A stretch of 64,000 nt of DNA from Methanobacterium_D oryzae (GCF_050433505.1 NZ_JBNPXC010000001.1:1-64000); one strand, 5' to 3'. Positions 9,060 to 18,704 are shown, counted from the first letter of the stretch. Numbers and translations are program-made. Notes: generated from the letters alone by a model not told the origin.

Positions 9060-9542
9060 ATGATTGGAATAATGTCAGATTCACATGATAATTTAAATGC
9101 AATAAAAGAGGCCGTAGAATTCTTTAATAATGCCAAGGTGGATTTGGTAATACATGCAGGAGATTTAATTTCTCCATTCACAGCCAAGGAGTTCAAAAAA
9201 CTTAAATGTGAATTTAGAGCCGTTTTTGGTAATAATGACGGAGAAAAAGATGGTTTAAGGTATTTTTATAAGGATATGTGCTTTCCAGATAGTTTAATAG
9301 AACTTGAAGTACAAAATAGGAAAATTGCTGTTAATCATGGTACAAACGAAACCATTATTGATGCATTGGTCAAAAGTGGGAAATATGACATTGTTGTAAG
9401 AGGACATACACATAAATTAGAGATTAAAGAAGGAAAATGCATGATGATCAACCCTGGAGAAACTTGTGGATATTTATCTGGAAAAAAAACAGTTGTATTA
9501 CTTAATCCTGCGGATTTAAGTTATGAAACTGTTATTTTATAA
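9060..9542 (+). CDS. YfcE/MJ0936-type phosphodiesterase
   Basis: A 160-residue calcineurin-like metallophosphoesterase. All metal-binding motifs are visible: MSDSHDN (D-x-H), HAGDL (GD), GNNDG (GNxD), NHGT and GHTH near residues 115-119, then the closing NPGE. Members hydrolyse phosphodiester bonds with Mn2+ or Ni2+; the natural substrate is unknown. The ATG is preceded by no obvious ribosome binding site, so the mRNA may be leaderless. Confidence 0.9.
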   Translation: MIGIMSDSHDNLNAIKEAVEFFNNAKVDLVIHAGDLISPFTAKEFKKLKCEFRAVFGNNDGEKDGLRYFYKDMCFPDSLIELEVQNRKIAVNHGTNETIIDALVKSGKYDIVVRGHTHKLEIKEGKCMMINPGETCGYLSGKKTVVLLNPADLSYETVIL

Positions 9543-9660
9543 TTTCCTTTATTTAAAAAGGTTTATACATTATTAAAGCAATTCTTAGACTTAAATAAAA
9601 TTAGTTTGTATTTATTAAGGTAGACATTATAAATATAATACAATAACATTAGGGCATAAT

Positions 9661-10674
9661 ATGAAACATAAAGCTTTAATTTTATTAATAATAGGAATTG
9701 GAACCCTTATTGGTATGATTCTATTTATCGGACCAGGTAATATTGAAAGTGCAATTAAACAGGCCAATATGTGGTATCTTGCCCTTGCAATAATTGTACA
9801 GTTTATAGTTTATGGGTTCTGGACTCAACGATGGGCAATAAATGTAGAAGCGGTTAATATTTCTGTTCGAAAGTTGCATTTATTTCCAATGTTAATGGTT
9901 GGATTAGCAGTTAATAATCTTACTCCCAGTGCAAGAGGAGGTGGAGAACCCATAAGAGGGTATATGCTAAGTAAATACACAAGAACATCATTTGAAAAGT
10001 CTTTTGCAACTGTAATAGCTGATAGAGGACTTGATACATTTCCATTCATGGTTTTAGCAATTATAACTATTATCGCTGCAGTTTTATATTTAAATTTACC
10101 TAACTGGGTTGTATATTCCCTTATATTTGCTGTTATACTTTTACTTGTGATTTTTTTTATTGCAATTTATATGTCACTTAATGAAGCGGCAGGTAGAAAA
10201 ATTACCCTATGGATTGTGGGCATAGTAAAAAGATTTTATAAAAAAGATAAAGACCTTGAAAAGAATGCTCTTAATGCTATAGGAGGATTTCAAAACAGCA
10301 TGCGAATGATGGTAAAAGATAAGAATGTTTTGACATATGGACTTTCTATATCTTTTATTATCTGGCTTTTTGAAATATTAAGAGTTTATTTAGTATTCTC
10401 TGCATTTGGTGTTGATGTTTCACTTATAATAATCGCAGAAGTCTTTATAATTTCTAGCCTTCTTGGACTAATTCCACTTCTTCCAGGAGGTCTTGGAGCA
10501 GTTGATGGTATTATGATCATATTATTTTCTGCTGCAGGAGTTCCACCATCTATAAGTGCTGCAGCAACCCTAGTTGAAAGATTGATATCATTCTGGATGA
10601 CTTCAATCATTGGTATGCTATTACTTCCTTACTTTGGAACAAATATTGTGGAAAAAATTTCAAAAAAAATATAA
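9661..10674 (+). CDS. UPF0104 / lysylphosphatidylglycerol synthase-like membrane protein
   Basis: A 337-residue polytopic protein with about eight hydrophobic segments. The family motifs LTPSARGGGEPIRGYML (residues about 85-101) and GLIPLLPGGLGAVDGIMI (about 270-287) are both present. Archaeal members include AglD-like and flippase-like proteins; the biochemical role is open. A TATA-like ATTATAAATATA at about 9626 lies ahead. The gene is followed after 80 bases by a histidine kinase but probably not cotranscribed with it. Confidence 0.85.
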   Translation: MKHKALILLIIGIGTLIGMILFIGPGNIESAIKQANMWYLALAIIVQFIVYGFWTQRWAINVEAVNISVRKLHLFPMLMVGLAVNNLTPSARGGGEPIRGYMLSKYTRTSFEKSFATVIADRGLDTFPFMVLAIITIIAAVLYLNLPNWVVYSLIFAVILLLVIFFIAIYMSLNEAAGRKITLWIVGIVKRFYKKDKDLEKNALNAIGGFQNSMRMMVKDKNVLTYGLSISFIIWLFEILRVYLVFSAFGVDVSLIIIAEVFIISSLLGLIPLLPGGLGAVDGIMIILFSAAGVPPSISAAATLVERLISFWMTSIIGMLLLPYFGTNIVEKISKKI

Positions 10675-10754
10675 CCATTCCCTAAAACATATACCAGTAA
10701 CAATTAACTTAAACACTTATAAATTATCAATATAATTTATTCTAGGGATTATGC

Positions 10755-12254
10755 ATGCAAAAAGAGTATAAATCCAAAAAAGAATATAAAAGGGAACTTA
10801 AAAGTCCAGAAAAAGGATTTAATGAACTAAAATCAAATTCTAATTATATTAAAAACTTAGAATACGAATTAGAGCTTAAAAATAAGATTTTAGACAGGAT
10901 TACTGATCCTATTTTTGTGTATGATCTTAAAGGAAACTTTATTTACGTAAATGAAGCTTTTTGTAGTCATCTTAATTACAGTCGAGATGAGTTAATTGAA
11001 AAAAATATTCATGATTTAGATATTAGGGAGTTCAGTGAATTATTCAAACCAAATATTCAAGAACTTTTCAAAAATGATGAATATACATTTCAATGTGAAT
11101 TAAAAGATGATTTTGAAGTTTTTAGGGAAATGACTTCAAAAATAATAGAAATAAATGATGAAAAATTAATATTTAATATTTTCTGTGATTTAACAGCGCA
11201 TAAAAAGATTGAAAAGTTAATCAGAGATCGTGAAAAACATTTAAGCCTAATAACCAATAATATGTTGGATTTGATTTATCAAGTTGATAAATTAGGATGT
11301 TTTCAGTATGTAAGTCCATCCATTAAGGATCTACTTGGATATGAACCAGAAGACTTAATTGGAAAACAAGATCTTGAACTAATAAACATGGTTCATCCTG
11401 ATGACCTAGGGTTACTTATAGATGCTGTTCAAACATGCATTGTTACTTTAAAGCCTGGAAGAGCTCAGCATAGATTTAGACACATAGATGGACATTATAT
11501 CTGGGTAGAAACTATAGGGAATCCTCTTATTGATGAAAATAGAGAATTTGCAGGCGCAGTATACATTACTCGAGATATTACAGAGCTTAAAAATGTAGAA
11601 AATCAGCTTAAATCATCCATTAATGAAAAAGAATTACTATTACGAGAAGTACATCATAGAGTTAAAAATAACATGCAGATAATAAGTTCAATCTTAAACC
11701 TTCAATCTGCACATTTAAAAGATAAAATAGCATTGAATACGCTTAGAGAAAGTCAAAATCGAGTTAAATCTATGGCAATAGTTCATGAAGAGCTTTACCA
11801 GTCCAATGATCTTTCAAAAATTGATTTTGCAGAATATATGAAAAGACTTGTAGCAGAACTTTTCAATTCATATGGAGTCAGTCAAAAAGTTATAAAATCG
11901 AAAATTAGTGCACAAAATATTTTTCTAGATATTGACACTGCAATCCACTGCGGATTGATTATAAATGAATTGGTTAGTAATTCATTAAAGCATGCTTTTC
12001 CATTGATTAAAAGCACAGAAGACTCAGAATTTAAGAAGAATACCACAAAAGGAGAAATAAACATTGAATTTTACTTAGATGATGACCACCATACTCTTCT
12101 AATTGAAGATAATGGAATTGGATTTCCAGAAGATATTGACCCTCAAAATACCAAAACTTTAGGATTAAAATTAGTAAATACTTTAGTATATCAGTTATCT
12201 GGCGAAATAAAGATCAATACTGAAAAAGGATCATCGTTTAAAATTATTTTTTAA
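10755..12254 (+). CDS. Soluble PAS-domain sensor histidine kinase (HisKA_2 type)
   Basis: A 499-residue cytoplasmic kinase without membrane segments. Order of domains: a Lys-rich N-terminus, PAS1 at about residues 40-150 (ITDPIFVYDLKGNFIYVNEA), PAS2 plus PAC at about 160-285 (LLGYEPEDLIGK, GAVYITRDITELK), the dimerisation and phosphoacceptor region with HHRVKNN at 300-306, and a HATPase domain to the end with the N box NELVSNSLKHAF and G1 box IEDNGIGFP. This is the type typical of Methanobacteriales. No response regulator lies next to it, so its partner is elsewhere. The sensed signal is unknown. Confidence 0.92.
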   Translation: MQKEYKSKKEYKRELKSPEKGFNELKSNSNYIKNLEYELELKNKILDRITDPIFVYDLKGNFIYVNEAFCSHLNYSRDELIEKNIHDLDIREFSELFKPNIQELFKNDEYTFQCELKDDFEVFREMTSKIIEINDEKLIFNIFCDLTAHKKIEKLIRDREKHLSLITNNMLDLIYQVDKLGCFQYVSPSIKDLLGYEPEDLIGKQDLELINMVHPDDLGLLIDAVQTCIVTLKPGRAQHRFRHIDGHYIWVETIGNPLIDENREFAGAVYITRDITELKNVENQLKSSINEKELLLREVHHRVKNNMQIISSILNLQSAHLKDKIALNTLRESQNRVKSMAIVHEELYQSNDLSKIDFAEYMKRLVAELFNSYGVSQKVIKSKISAQNIFLDIDTAIHCGLIINELVSNSLKHAFPLIKSTEDSEFKKNTTKGEINIEFYLDDDHHTLLIEDNGIGFPEDIDPQNTKTLGLKLVNTLVYQLSGEIKINTEKGSSFKIIF

Positions 12255-12349
12255 TTAATTTTTATGTTTAGTTTAAATTTTGATCATTTTGGCTATTTTT
12301 AAATTTTTTCTAAATCATTCTGTTTGAATCTATCAAAAAATCAAATAGA

Positions 12350-12393
12350 AAAATATATACTATTTCTAAAACTACCATCAAACGGTGATAATC
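12350..12393 (+). promoter_or_regulatory. Promoter and ribosome binding site of ftr
   Basis: AAATATATA at 12351-12359 is a good archaeal TATA box with A-rich sequence ahead of it. Transcription is expected near 12382. The Shine-Dalgarno GGTGAT at 12384-12389 lies four bases before the ATG at 12394 and decides that start against the in-frame GTG at 12385, which is part of the ribosome binding site itself. Confidence 0.6.
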
Positions 12394-13287
12394 ATGGAAA
12401 TAAACGGTGTAGAAATAGAAGATACATTTGCAGAAGCATTCGGTATTCAAGTTTCAAGAGTACTTGTAACAGCAGCAACTAAGAAATTTGCTAAGATAGC
12501 AGCTACAGAAGCTACAGGTTATGCTACTTCAGTTATAGGCTGTCCTGCAGAAGCTGGAATAGACTGTTACGTTCCTCCAGAAGAAACTCCTGATGGAAGA
12601 CCAGGATACATGATCATGATTTGCAATATGAGCAAGAAAAACCTTGATCATGAATTATTAGAAAGAGTTGGAATGTGTTTACTCACTGCTGCAACAACTG
12701 CAGCTTTCAATGCTCTTGATGATGCTGATGAAACATTAAAAACTGGTCAAAAACTCAAATTCTTCGGAGACGGTTTCGAAAAAGAACTAGACATTGACGG
12801 AAGAAAAATATGGAGTATCCCAATTATGTCCGGTGATTTCTTAGTTGAAGCAGAATTAGGAATAAAAGCAGGAGTTGCAGGTGGAAACTTCTTTATAATG
12901 GGTGACAGCCCGTCATCAGCCTTAATAGCAGCTGAAGCAGCAGTTGACGCTATTGGTGCAATTGAAGGTGCTATAACTCCTTTCCCTGGCGGAGTAGTTG
13001 CTTCTGGTTCCAAAGTTGGATCAAACAAGTACAAATTCTTAGGTGCTTCAACAAACGAAAAAATGTGTGTTACCCTTAAAAACGAAGTTGAAGGTAGCGA
13101 AATTCCTGCAGACGTAAATGGAGTATACGAAATCGTTATCGATGGAGTAAACGAAGAAGTTGTTAAAGAAGCAATGAAAGTAGGAATAGAAGCTGCAGTA
13201 AAAGTTCCAGGTGTCTTAAAAATAAGCGCAGGAAACTTCGGCGGAAACCTTGGTGCATTCAAATTCAATCTACATGACTTATTTTAA
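12394..13287 (+). CDS. ftr: Formylmethanofuran-tetrahydromethanopterin N-formyltransferase
   Basis: A 297-residue enzyme, the normal length of the family, that transfers the formyl group from formylmethanofuran to tetrahydromethanopterin, the second step of methanogenesis from CO2. Recognised from the N-terminus MEINGVEIEDTFAEAFGI, the conserved GCPAEAGID and ETPDGRPGY, GGNFFIMGDS, TPFPGGVVASGSK and the C-terminal LHDLF. It is cytoplasmic and oligomeric. It stands alone here with its own TATA promoter and a strong hairpin at its stop codon. Methanobacterium can carry a second ftr copy, so I cannot say whether this is the main enzyme or a paralogue. Confidence 0.95.
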   Translation: MEINGVEIEDTFAEAFGIQVSRVLVTAATKKFAKIAATEATGYATSVIGCPAEAGIDCYVPPEETPDGRPGYMIMICNMSKKNLDHELLERVGMCLLTAATTAAFNALDDADETLKTGQKLKFFGDGFEKELDIDGRKIWSIPIMSGDFLVEAELGIKAGVAGGNFFIMGDSPSSALIAAEAAVDAIGAIEGAITPFPGGVVASGSKVGSNKYKFLGASTNEKMCVTLKNEVEGSEIPADVNGVYEIVIDGVNEEVVKEAMKVGIEAAVKVPGVLKISAGNFGGNLGAFKFNLHDLF

Positions 13288-13321
13288 GAAGCATTAGCTT
13301 CTTAAATACCTTATTTTTTTT
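13284..13321 (+). terminator. Hairpin terminator overlapping the ftr stop codon
   Basis: TTAAGAAGC (13284-13292) and GCTTCTTAA (13297-13305) form a perfect 9-bp stem with an ATTA loop, followed by a run of eleven mostly T bases ending at 13321. The TAA stop (13285-13287) sits inside the left arm. Confidence 0.7.
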
Positions 13322-13543
13322 AAATATCCTGTTGTAATTACAAATACTGCTTTAATGCCTTAATAAATTAGCCGTATTTAAAATATTAGACTTATTTTTG
13401 TTTAGTGTCATAATAACGCCTCTAAAATTATTTAATAACAATTTTAAATATTCTTATGAACTTAAATAGCTTTATTAAGTAGTAACATGAATAATCTTTA
13501 TTAACTTTTCAAGGAACCATAAATACTTCAAGTGTGATTAATA

Positions 13544-14254
13544 ATGCCTTATCTTATATGTAAAAAGTGTAATGGATATTATAAACTTCAAGAAGGAGAA
13601 TCATTAGAAGATTTTGAAGAATGTGAATGTGGTGGGGAATTAATACAAGTAGATTCACTAAATATTCCCTATAATACTGAAAGAGTAAAAACCATTATTG
13701 AAACATTCAGTAAAGATAAAAATGTCAATAAAGAAAAATCAGATGACTCCAAAAAATTAAGCATTACTGTTGATTATACTGATGGCCTACATAAGCTATT
13801 AAAAGATGATAAAGCACCTAAAAAAGATATTCCTATTGAAGTTTTAAGATCAACATATAGAGAATTAGCTTTAATCCCTGAATTTTATAATATTGATTAT
13901 TTAGACCATATAGATGATGAAACCTTTTTAAAAATTATGGAAATATTGTCAGAAACGATTTACGAAGGGAGAGGGGCAATATATACCACTGATCAAATTC
14001 AAGCCCAAACTGACTTAACTGAAAGAGAAGCAGAAAAGATAAGCAAAAATGAGTTAAATAGAATAAAGAATCTTGGAAACTGGTATGTTCATAAAGAAAA
14101 AGGATTTAAATATTTTAAAATAACTAAGGCCCTTAACGCATGTGAAAAATGTAATCAAGCCTACGATAAAAAGAAATTCAGCATCAAACAAGCAGATATG
14201 TTACCTCCATTACATGATTTATGCACATGTAAAGCTATTTTTTACAGGAAATAA
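13544..14254 (+). CDS. Methanobacterial zinc-ribbon protein of unknown function
   Basis: A 236-residue protein. The N-terminal 38 residues are a four-cysteine domain (ICKKCNGYYKLQEGES, then CECGGEL) found at the start of many Methanobacteriales proteins. A charged linker leads to a helical middle (about 80-160) and a C-terminal half with another Cys set (CEKCNQAY, then CTCK). The C-terminal region with LPPLHDLCTCKAIF resembles the tail of phage head morphogenesis-like domains, but the match is weak. Start supported by GTGATT upstream. Function not recognised. Confidence 0.7.
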   Translation: MPYLICKKCNGYYKLQEGESLEDFEECECGGELIQVDSLNIPYNTERVKTIIETFSKDKNVNKEKSDDSKKLSITVDYTDGLHKLLKDDKAPKKDIPIEVLRSTYRELALIPEFYNIDYLDHIDDETFLKIMEILSETIYEGRGAIYTTDQIQAQTDLTEREAEKISKNELNRIKNLGNWYVHKEKGFKYFKITKALNACEKCNQAYDKKKFSIKQADMLPPLHDLCTCKAIFYRK

Positions 14255-14261
14255 AGAAGAT

Positions 14262-14444
14262 TTAATCATTTTCAAAGATATATCCGCATTTTGAACATCT
14301 GTATTTACCTTCTTTGGACCTGAATCCTGTTGAAGATTTATGTTGTGGTCCACCAACAACTCCTACTGTCCCTGAATCTTTTAAAATATGTTTATCTTCA
14401 CATCCACATTTTGGACATTTCTTGTTTAGTTCGTTGGACTTCAT
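14262..14444 (-). CDS. Small zinc-ribbon protein
   Basis: A 60-residue protein with two CxxC pairs (CPKCGCED, CSKCGYIF) that should bind one zinc ion, separated by a glycine-rich segment TVGVVGGPQHKSSTG. The start has GGAGGATTAGAA upstream, a clear ribosome binding site. It converges on the preceding zinc-ribbon gene with 7 bases between stops, and lies downstream of the potassium channel gene on the opposite side. Similar small ribbons are frequent in methanogens; no function is known. Confidence 0.75.
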   Translation of the reverse strand: MKSNELNKKCPKCGCEDKHILKDSGTVGVVGGPQHKSSTGFRSKEGKYRCSKCGYIFEND

Positions 14445-14485
14445 TTCTAATCCTCCTAATTGATCTTAATATCTGATTTAAATCT

Positions 14486-16411
14486 TTAGGGATTTTCACT
14501 TTCTACAATTTCCCATATTTCTTCTTCAGATAAATTAGCTCCTAGAAGTATTCCTTCTTCATCTAATATTTTTTCAATTTTTTTAATAGTTTTAACATCT
14601 GGGGCAGCTACAGTATGGGAATGGATATGTCTAGATATTTCATATAATGCCTCAACAGACCTTCGAGCGTCTGGTTTTTCAAGTTCCTTTTCACAGTTTT
14701 TAACATCTTCTTTCGTATTTATATAAAGGCTTCGCATTACAACTTGTCTTACACCCGGCAGGTAATGTTTTGAATCTAAAATTCTGCCTCCATTTTTAAT
14801 TATTATTCGTTTATCATCAAGGTTAGTAACTTCATGTTTTAAAAGTAATTCAACCACTCTTCCATACTCTTTGATTTTGGTTTTTATTTCATCTTGAGAT
14901 AAATTAACACCTAATAAATATCCTTTTTCTTTTAATTCTTTTTCAACATTGGAAAGACTTTTTGTATCAGGTCCAGAGATGATGTGAGAATGAATTCCCC
15001 CTCCTGAAAGAGCATATAATCTTTCTAAAGATTCCATTTTTGAATTATCATGTTCTAATCTTTCTAAAAATTTATCCATATCCTTAATCTTAGATAATCC
15101 TACTTTTCGGCGTAGTGGTTCGCGAAATCCGGGTAAATAGTATTCAATATCTTCTAAAGTACATCCATGTTTCAAGATGATTTCTGATTCTGCACGTATA
15201 TCTCCAACTGAATGGGTTTCAGTAATCTTCATTTCAGGTTTGATAACTACTTCAACCAATTTACCGTGTTTTCTTGCAACTTCCCTTATTTCTTCTTCAT
15301 TGAGGTTTATGCCAAAAAGAAATCCTTCTTTTTTAAGTTCTTCTGCTACTTTATCTAAACTTTCTCTATCTGGCCCTGAAATCCAGTGAGAATGGATTCC
15401 ACTTACAGATTCATAAACGCGTTTTAATGATTTTTTTCGCGCTGGATCACGATTTAAACTATTTAAAAATCTATCAAGTTCTTCTTTTTTAGATACTTCA
15501 ATTTTTCTAGCAAGTGGCTCTTTAAATTCCGGTAAATGATATTGAATATCTTCCAATGTACATCCATACTTTAAAATAATCTCTGCCTCTTTTTGAATAT
15601 TTTCAACATCATGGATTTCTGTAATCTTCATCATTGTTGGCTCAATTGCAGCAAAATATATATCTTCCCCACCACTTGTTTCAGGAGATACAACTTTATC
15701 CGCGCCACCACGGTAAAGCCTCTTAATATTCTCACGCTTACTTGCCCTTGAAACTATCCATATATCTGGTTGCAGCTCACGGGCTGTTAAAGTTATGAAA
15801 AGATTATCTACATCTTCACCAGTAGCTATAATTACTCCTCTAGCCCTTTTAATACCTGCTTCAATCATTGTTGATTCATCTGTAGCATCTCCCGGTATTG
15901 CTAAAACATTCGGATCTTCCCATAATTCTTTTTCAACCAGATTTCGATCTCTTTCAACTATTATTGCCTTTTGATTTCTTTTTTTAAGCTCTTTAAAAAC
16001 AGCGCGTCCAACTCTACCATAACCACAAAGAACAAAATGATTTTTACTATTTGCAATCATTCTTCTGGTTTTAGCGCCAGATGTTACTTCTTCTACTACC
16101 ATTGTAACCACCGTTATTACCAAAGTAAATGCATATGCAACAAGCCCAACTCCCCCTAAGACAAGTGTAATTGAAAAAAGCTTCTGAATAGGAGTTATAG
16201 GGGCAATATCACCATAACCTACTGTAGCTATAGTTATTATTGTGTAATAAATAGCATTAATTGGACTAAGATTCATTATATATGTTGATCCAAGAAAACC
16301 ATACACTATTAACGCACCAAGAAAAGTGAAAGCATAAATTAACACAGTAGTTGGGATTTCAGGAATACCCCGTGACAAATTAAAGATATCAGGTATTGGT
16401 GATGAGGCCAT
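14486..16411 (-). CDS. Potassium channel with RCK domain and three tandem C-terminal repeats
   Basis: A 641-residue MthK-like channel. Two membrane helices (about 20-45 and 75-107) flank the selectivity filter TVGYGD at about 63-68. The RCK_N domain follows at about 125-255 with GYGRVG. Instead of a normal RCK_C there are three copies of an unrecognised unit of about 120 residues (262-385, 393-520, 525-641). Each has an ATLEDI-like start, LPGF/LPEF, then an HSH triad (340-342, 474-476, 597-599) followed by SGPD or AAPD, and ends with LGxNLxxxEI. The copies have diverged from one another, so the duplication is old. Start fixed by GGTGAT three bases ahead. Confidence 0.9.
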   Translation of the reverse strand: MASSPIPDIFNLSRGIPEIPTTVLIYAFTFLGALIVYGFLGSTYIMNLSPINAIYYTIITIATVGYGDIAPITPIQKLFSITLVLGGVGLVAYAFTLVITVVTMVVEEVTSGAKTRRMIANSKNHFVLCGYGRVGRAVFKELKKRNQKAIIVERDRNLVEKELWEDPNVLAIPGDATDESTMIEAGIKRARGVIIATGEDVDNLFITLTARELQPDIWIVSRASKRENIKRLYRGGADKVVSPETSGGEDIYFAAIEPTMMKITEIHDVENIQKEAEIILKYGCTLEDIQYHLPEFKEPLARKIEVSKKEELDRFLNSLNRDPARKKSLKRVYESVSGIHSHWISGPDRESLDKVAEELKKEGFLFGINLNEEEIREVARKHGKLVEVVIKPEMKITETHSVGDIRAESEIILKHGCTLEDIEYYLPGFREPLRRKVGLSKIKDMDKFLERLEHDNSKMESLERLYALSGGGIHSHIISGPDTKSLSNVEKELKEKGYLLGVNLSQDEIKTKIKEYGRVVELLLKHEVTNLDDKRIIIKNGGRILDSKHYLPGVRQVVMRSLYINTKEDVKNCEKELEKPDARRSVEALYEISRHIHSHTVAAPDVKTIKKIEKILDEEGILLGANLSEEEIWEIVESENP

Positions 16412-16497
16412 TTGATCACCTAAATATATAAATTAATCCTATTTTTTTAAGTTACAATTAAATAATTTAGTTTATAGATTATATAATTAGTGATATC

Positions 16498-17973
16498 ATG
16501 ACACCAAAAGACATGATGGCCCTAGATAGTAATGCAGAAGATTTGGGAATTCCTAAATCAGCACTTATGGAAAATGCAGGTAAAACTGTAGCAGATCATA
16601 TAATAGACACTATGGATCCATGTAAAGTTACCATATTTGCAGGTACTGGAGGTAATGGTGGGGACGGATTTGTTGCAGCAAGACATCTATTAAACAATGG
16701 TTATAAAGTTGATTTATTCTTTTTAGGTAATTCTGATAAAATTAAATCTCATGAAACTCTTCATAACTGGGTTACAATTCAAAATATAAGTTTAGGATTA
16801 AATTCCCTTAATTTAGAAGTAATTGAAGATCCAAATTCACTTGAAAAAGTTAATTCCCCAGTAATTGTTGATGCATTGCTTGGTACTGGAATTAAAGGTA
16901 AAATAAGGGAACCAATTTCAAGTGCAATTGATCTTATAAATAAGTCCTCAGGCATTAAAATTGCTGTTGATGTGCCAAGTGGACTTGATCCATTAACTGG
17001 AGAAGTTCCTGATAAGGCTGTAGAGGCAGATTTTACCTTAACATTCCATAAAATTAAAATTGGGCTTAAACATGCGAAAGTAAGATATGTTGGAAACATT
17101 ATTTTATATGATATAGGTATTCCAGATGAAGCTGAAACATTTTTAGGAAAAGGAGACCTTCTAAGATTAAAAAAGCGAGATTTCACTTCCCATAAAGGTA
17201 ATAATGGCACAGTCCTTGTTGTAGGTGGAAGTCCTGATTACTCTGGCGCTCCAACACTTGCAGCGCTTTCTGCATTTAAATCTGGTATTGATTTAGTTTA
17301 TGTAGCCAGCCCCAGAAGTGTAGCTTCAACAATAAGATCATATTCTCTTGACTTAATTGTAAACACGCTTTCAAAAGATTTAATTGTTCAAGAAGATGTT
17401 CCAAAAATCTTAGAAATTTCCAATAAATCCGATTCAGTTGTTATTGGATGTGGTATGGGTAGAAACGAAGAAACTGCTTCTGCATTAAATAAACTGGTTG
17501 GAGAAATTAAAAAACCCATGTTATTTGACGCTGATGCTTTAAAACTATTAACTCCAGATTTAATTAAAGAAATAGAAAGTGATGTGGTAGTTACTCCCCA
17601 TAGTGCTGAATTTAAAGCTCTTTTTGGCTTAGACTTACCTAAAGAACTAGAAAGCAGAATTGAAATAATTTCAAAGGTTTCTAAAGAATATGGATGTGTT
17701 GTTCTTCTTAAAGGTGTTTTTGACATCATATCCAATGGTAAAAAAACACGGCTCAATAAGACAGGAAATCCTGGAATGACTGTTGGAGGAACTGGAGATT
17801 GTCTTGCAGGCCTTGTTGGAGGATTAATGAGTAAAGGCCATGATGGATTTGAAGCTGCATGCCTTGGAGCCTATATAAATGGCAGAGCTGGAGATTTGGC
17901 TACAGAAAAGTATAAATATCAGTTTACAGCAAGTGACATGATAAAATACATTGATGATGCATTTCATATATAA
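16498..17973 (+). CDS. nnrDE: Bifunctional NAD(P)HX epimerase/dehydratase
   Basis: A 491-residue metabolite-repair enzyme that restores hydrated NAD(P)H. The N-terminal YjeF_N epimerase domain (about 1-205) shows GTGGNGGDGFVAARHL and DALLGTG; the C-terminal ADP- or ATP-dependent dehydratase domain of the ribokinase fold (about 220-490) shows GGSPDYSGAP, GCGMGRN and GNPGMTVGGTGDCLAG. The fusion is normal for archaea. The start has AGTGATATC directly ahead. It is divergent from the potassium channel gene. Confidence 0.95.
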   Translation: MTPKDMMALDSNAEDLGIPKSALMENAGKTVADHIIDTMDPCKVTIFAGTGGNGGDGFVAARHLLNNGYKVDLFFLGNSDKIKSHETLHNWVTIQNISLGLNSLNLEVIEDPNSLEKVNSPVIVDALLGTGIKGKIREPISSAIDLINKSSGIKIAVDVPSGLDPLTGEVPDKAVEADFTLTFHKIKIGLKHAKVRYVGNIILYDIGIPDEAETFLGKGDLLRLKKRDFTSHKGNNGTVLVVGGSPDYSGAPTLAALSAFKSGIDLVYVASPRSVASTIRSYSLDLIVNTLSKDLIVQEDVPKILEISNKSDSVVIGCGMGRNEETASALNKLVGEIKKPMLFDADALKLLTPDLIKEIESDVVVTPHSAEFKALFGLDLPKELESRIEIISKVSKEYGCVVLLKGVFDIISNGKKTRLNKTGNPGMTVGGTGDCLAGLVGGLMSKGHDGFEAACLGAYINGRAGDLATEKYKYQFTASDMIKYIDDAFHI

Positions 17974-18061
17974 ATAAATTTTTATATAATAAAGCCATTA
18001 AGAATGCTAAATGTCTTAAAAATAATAAAATATACTATTTTAAAGAAACATTGTGATGTTT

Positions 18062-18688
18062 ATGTCTGTTATAACTATTCTTGAACAATTTTTCATGAAT
18101 AATGGAGCTTTAGGAGTATTTTTGGGATCTATATTAGAACAGATAATTGCTCCCATTCCATCCAGCGTAGTGGTTTTAGGTAGCAGTTTTTTTATAATGA
18201 AAGGAGATATTTTCTCTTTAGGAGCTATGAAAACGCTATTTTTAAATGTTGCAATCCCTGCAGCTACAGGCGTTACTTTAGGTTCTCTGGTTTACTATGG
18301 ACTTTCATATAATATAGGAACACCATTTATAGAACGTGCTGGTAAATATTTAGGGGTTTCTGTAGATGATGTTGAAGGTGTTGAAAAGAGGGTGAAAGAA
18401 AGTAATTATGAAAATTTGTTTCTTTTCTTTGCCCGTTGCTTGCCAATAATACCCAGTATAGCCATAAGTCTCTTTTGTGGCCTCATAAAATACCCACTTA
18501 GGAATTATTTAATTATCACATTTTTTGGGGCATTGGTGCAAGCTACTATTCTCGCAGTAGTGGGATGGCAGGTTGGAAACGTTTATATAACTTTAGCAGA
18601 TCAAATATCATTCTTAAATGACATAATAGCCATAATCATCGTTCTAGGAATTATATTTTATATCATTAAAAAGAAAAGAGAAAAATAA
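18062..18688 (+). CDS. DedA/SNARE-associated family membrane protein
   Basis: A 208-residue membrane protein of the DedA family, recognised from FLGSILEQIIAPIPSSVVVLGSSF near the N-terminus and the later FFARCLPIIPSIAISLFCGLIKYPLRNYL, the position of the family arginine-proline motif. DedA proteins act in membrane homeostasis and some are lipid flippases. I place the start at ATG 18062, with GTGATG at 18053-18058 as ribosome binding site; GTG 18053 and ATG 18056 are in frame but are part of it. Converges with the BofA-like gene, 16 bases apart. Confidence 0.88.
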   Translation: MSVITILEQFFMNNGALGVFLGSILEQIIAPIPSSVVVLGSSFFIMKGDIFSLGAMKTLFLNVAIPAATGVTLGSLVYYGLSYNIGTPFIERAGKYLGVSVDDVEGVEKRVKESNYENLFLFFARCLPIIPSIAISLFCGLIKYPLRNYLIITFFGALVQATILAVVGWQVGNVYITLADQISFLNDIIAIIIVLGIIFYIIKKKREK

Positions 18689-18704
18689 ATATCCTTTAAT
18701 TTGT

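Noticed and set aside
12394..13287. Methenyl-tetrahydromethanopterin cyclohydrolase (mch)
   Set aside because: On closer reading the N-terminus MEINGVEIEDTFAEAF, ETPDGRPGY and the C-terminal LHDLF are those of formyltransferase Ftr, and the 297-residue length fits Ftr.
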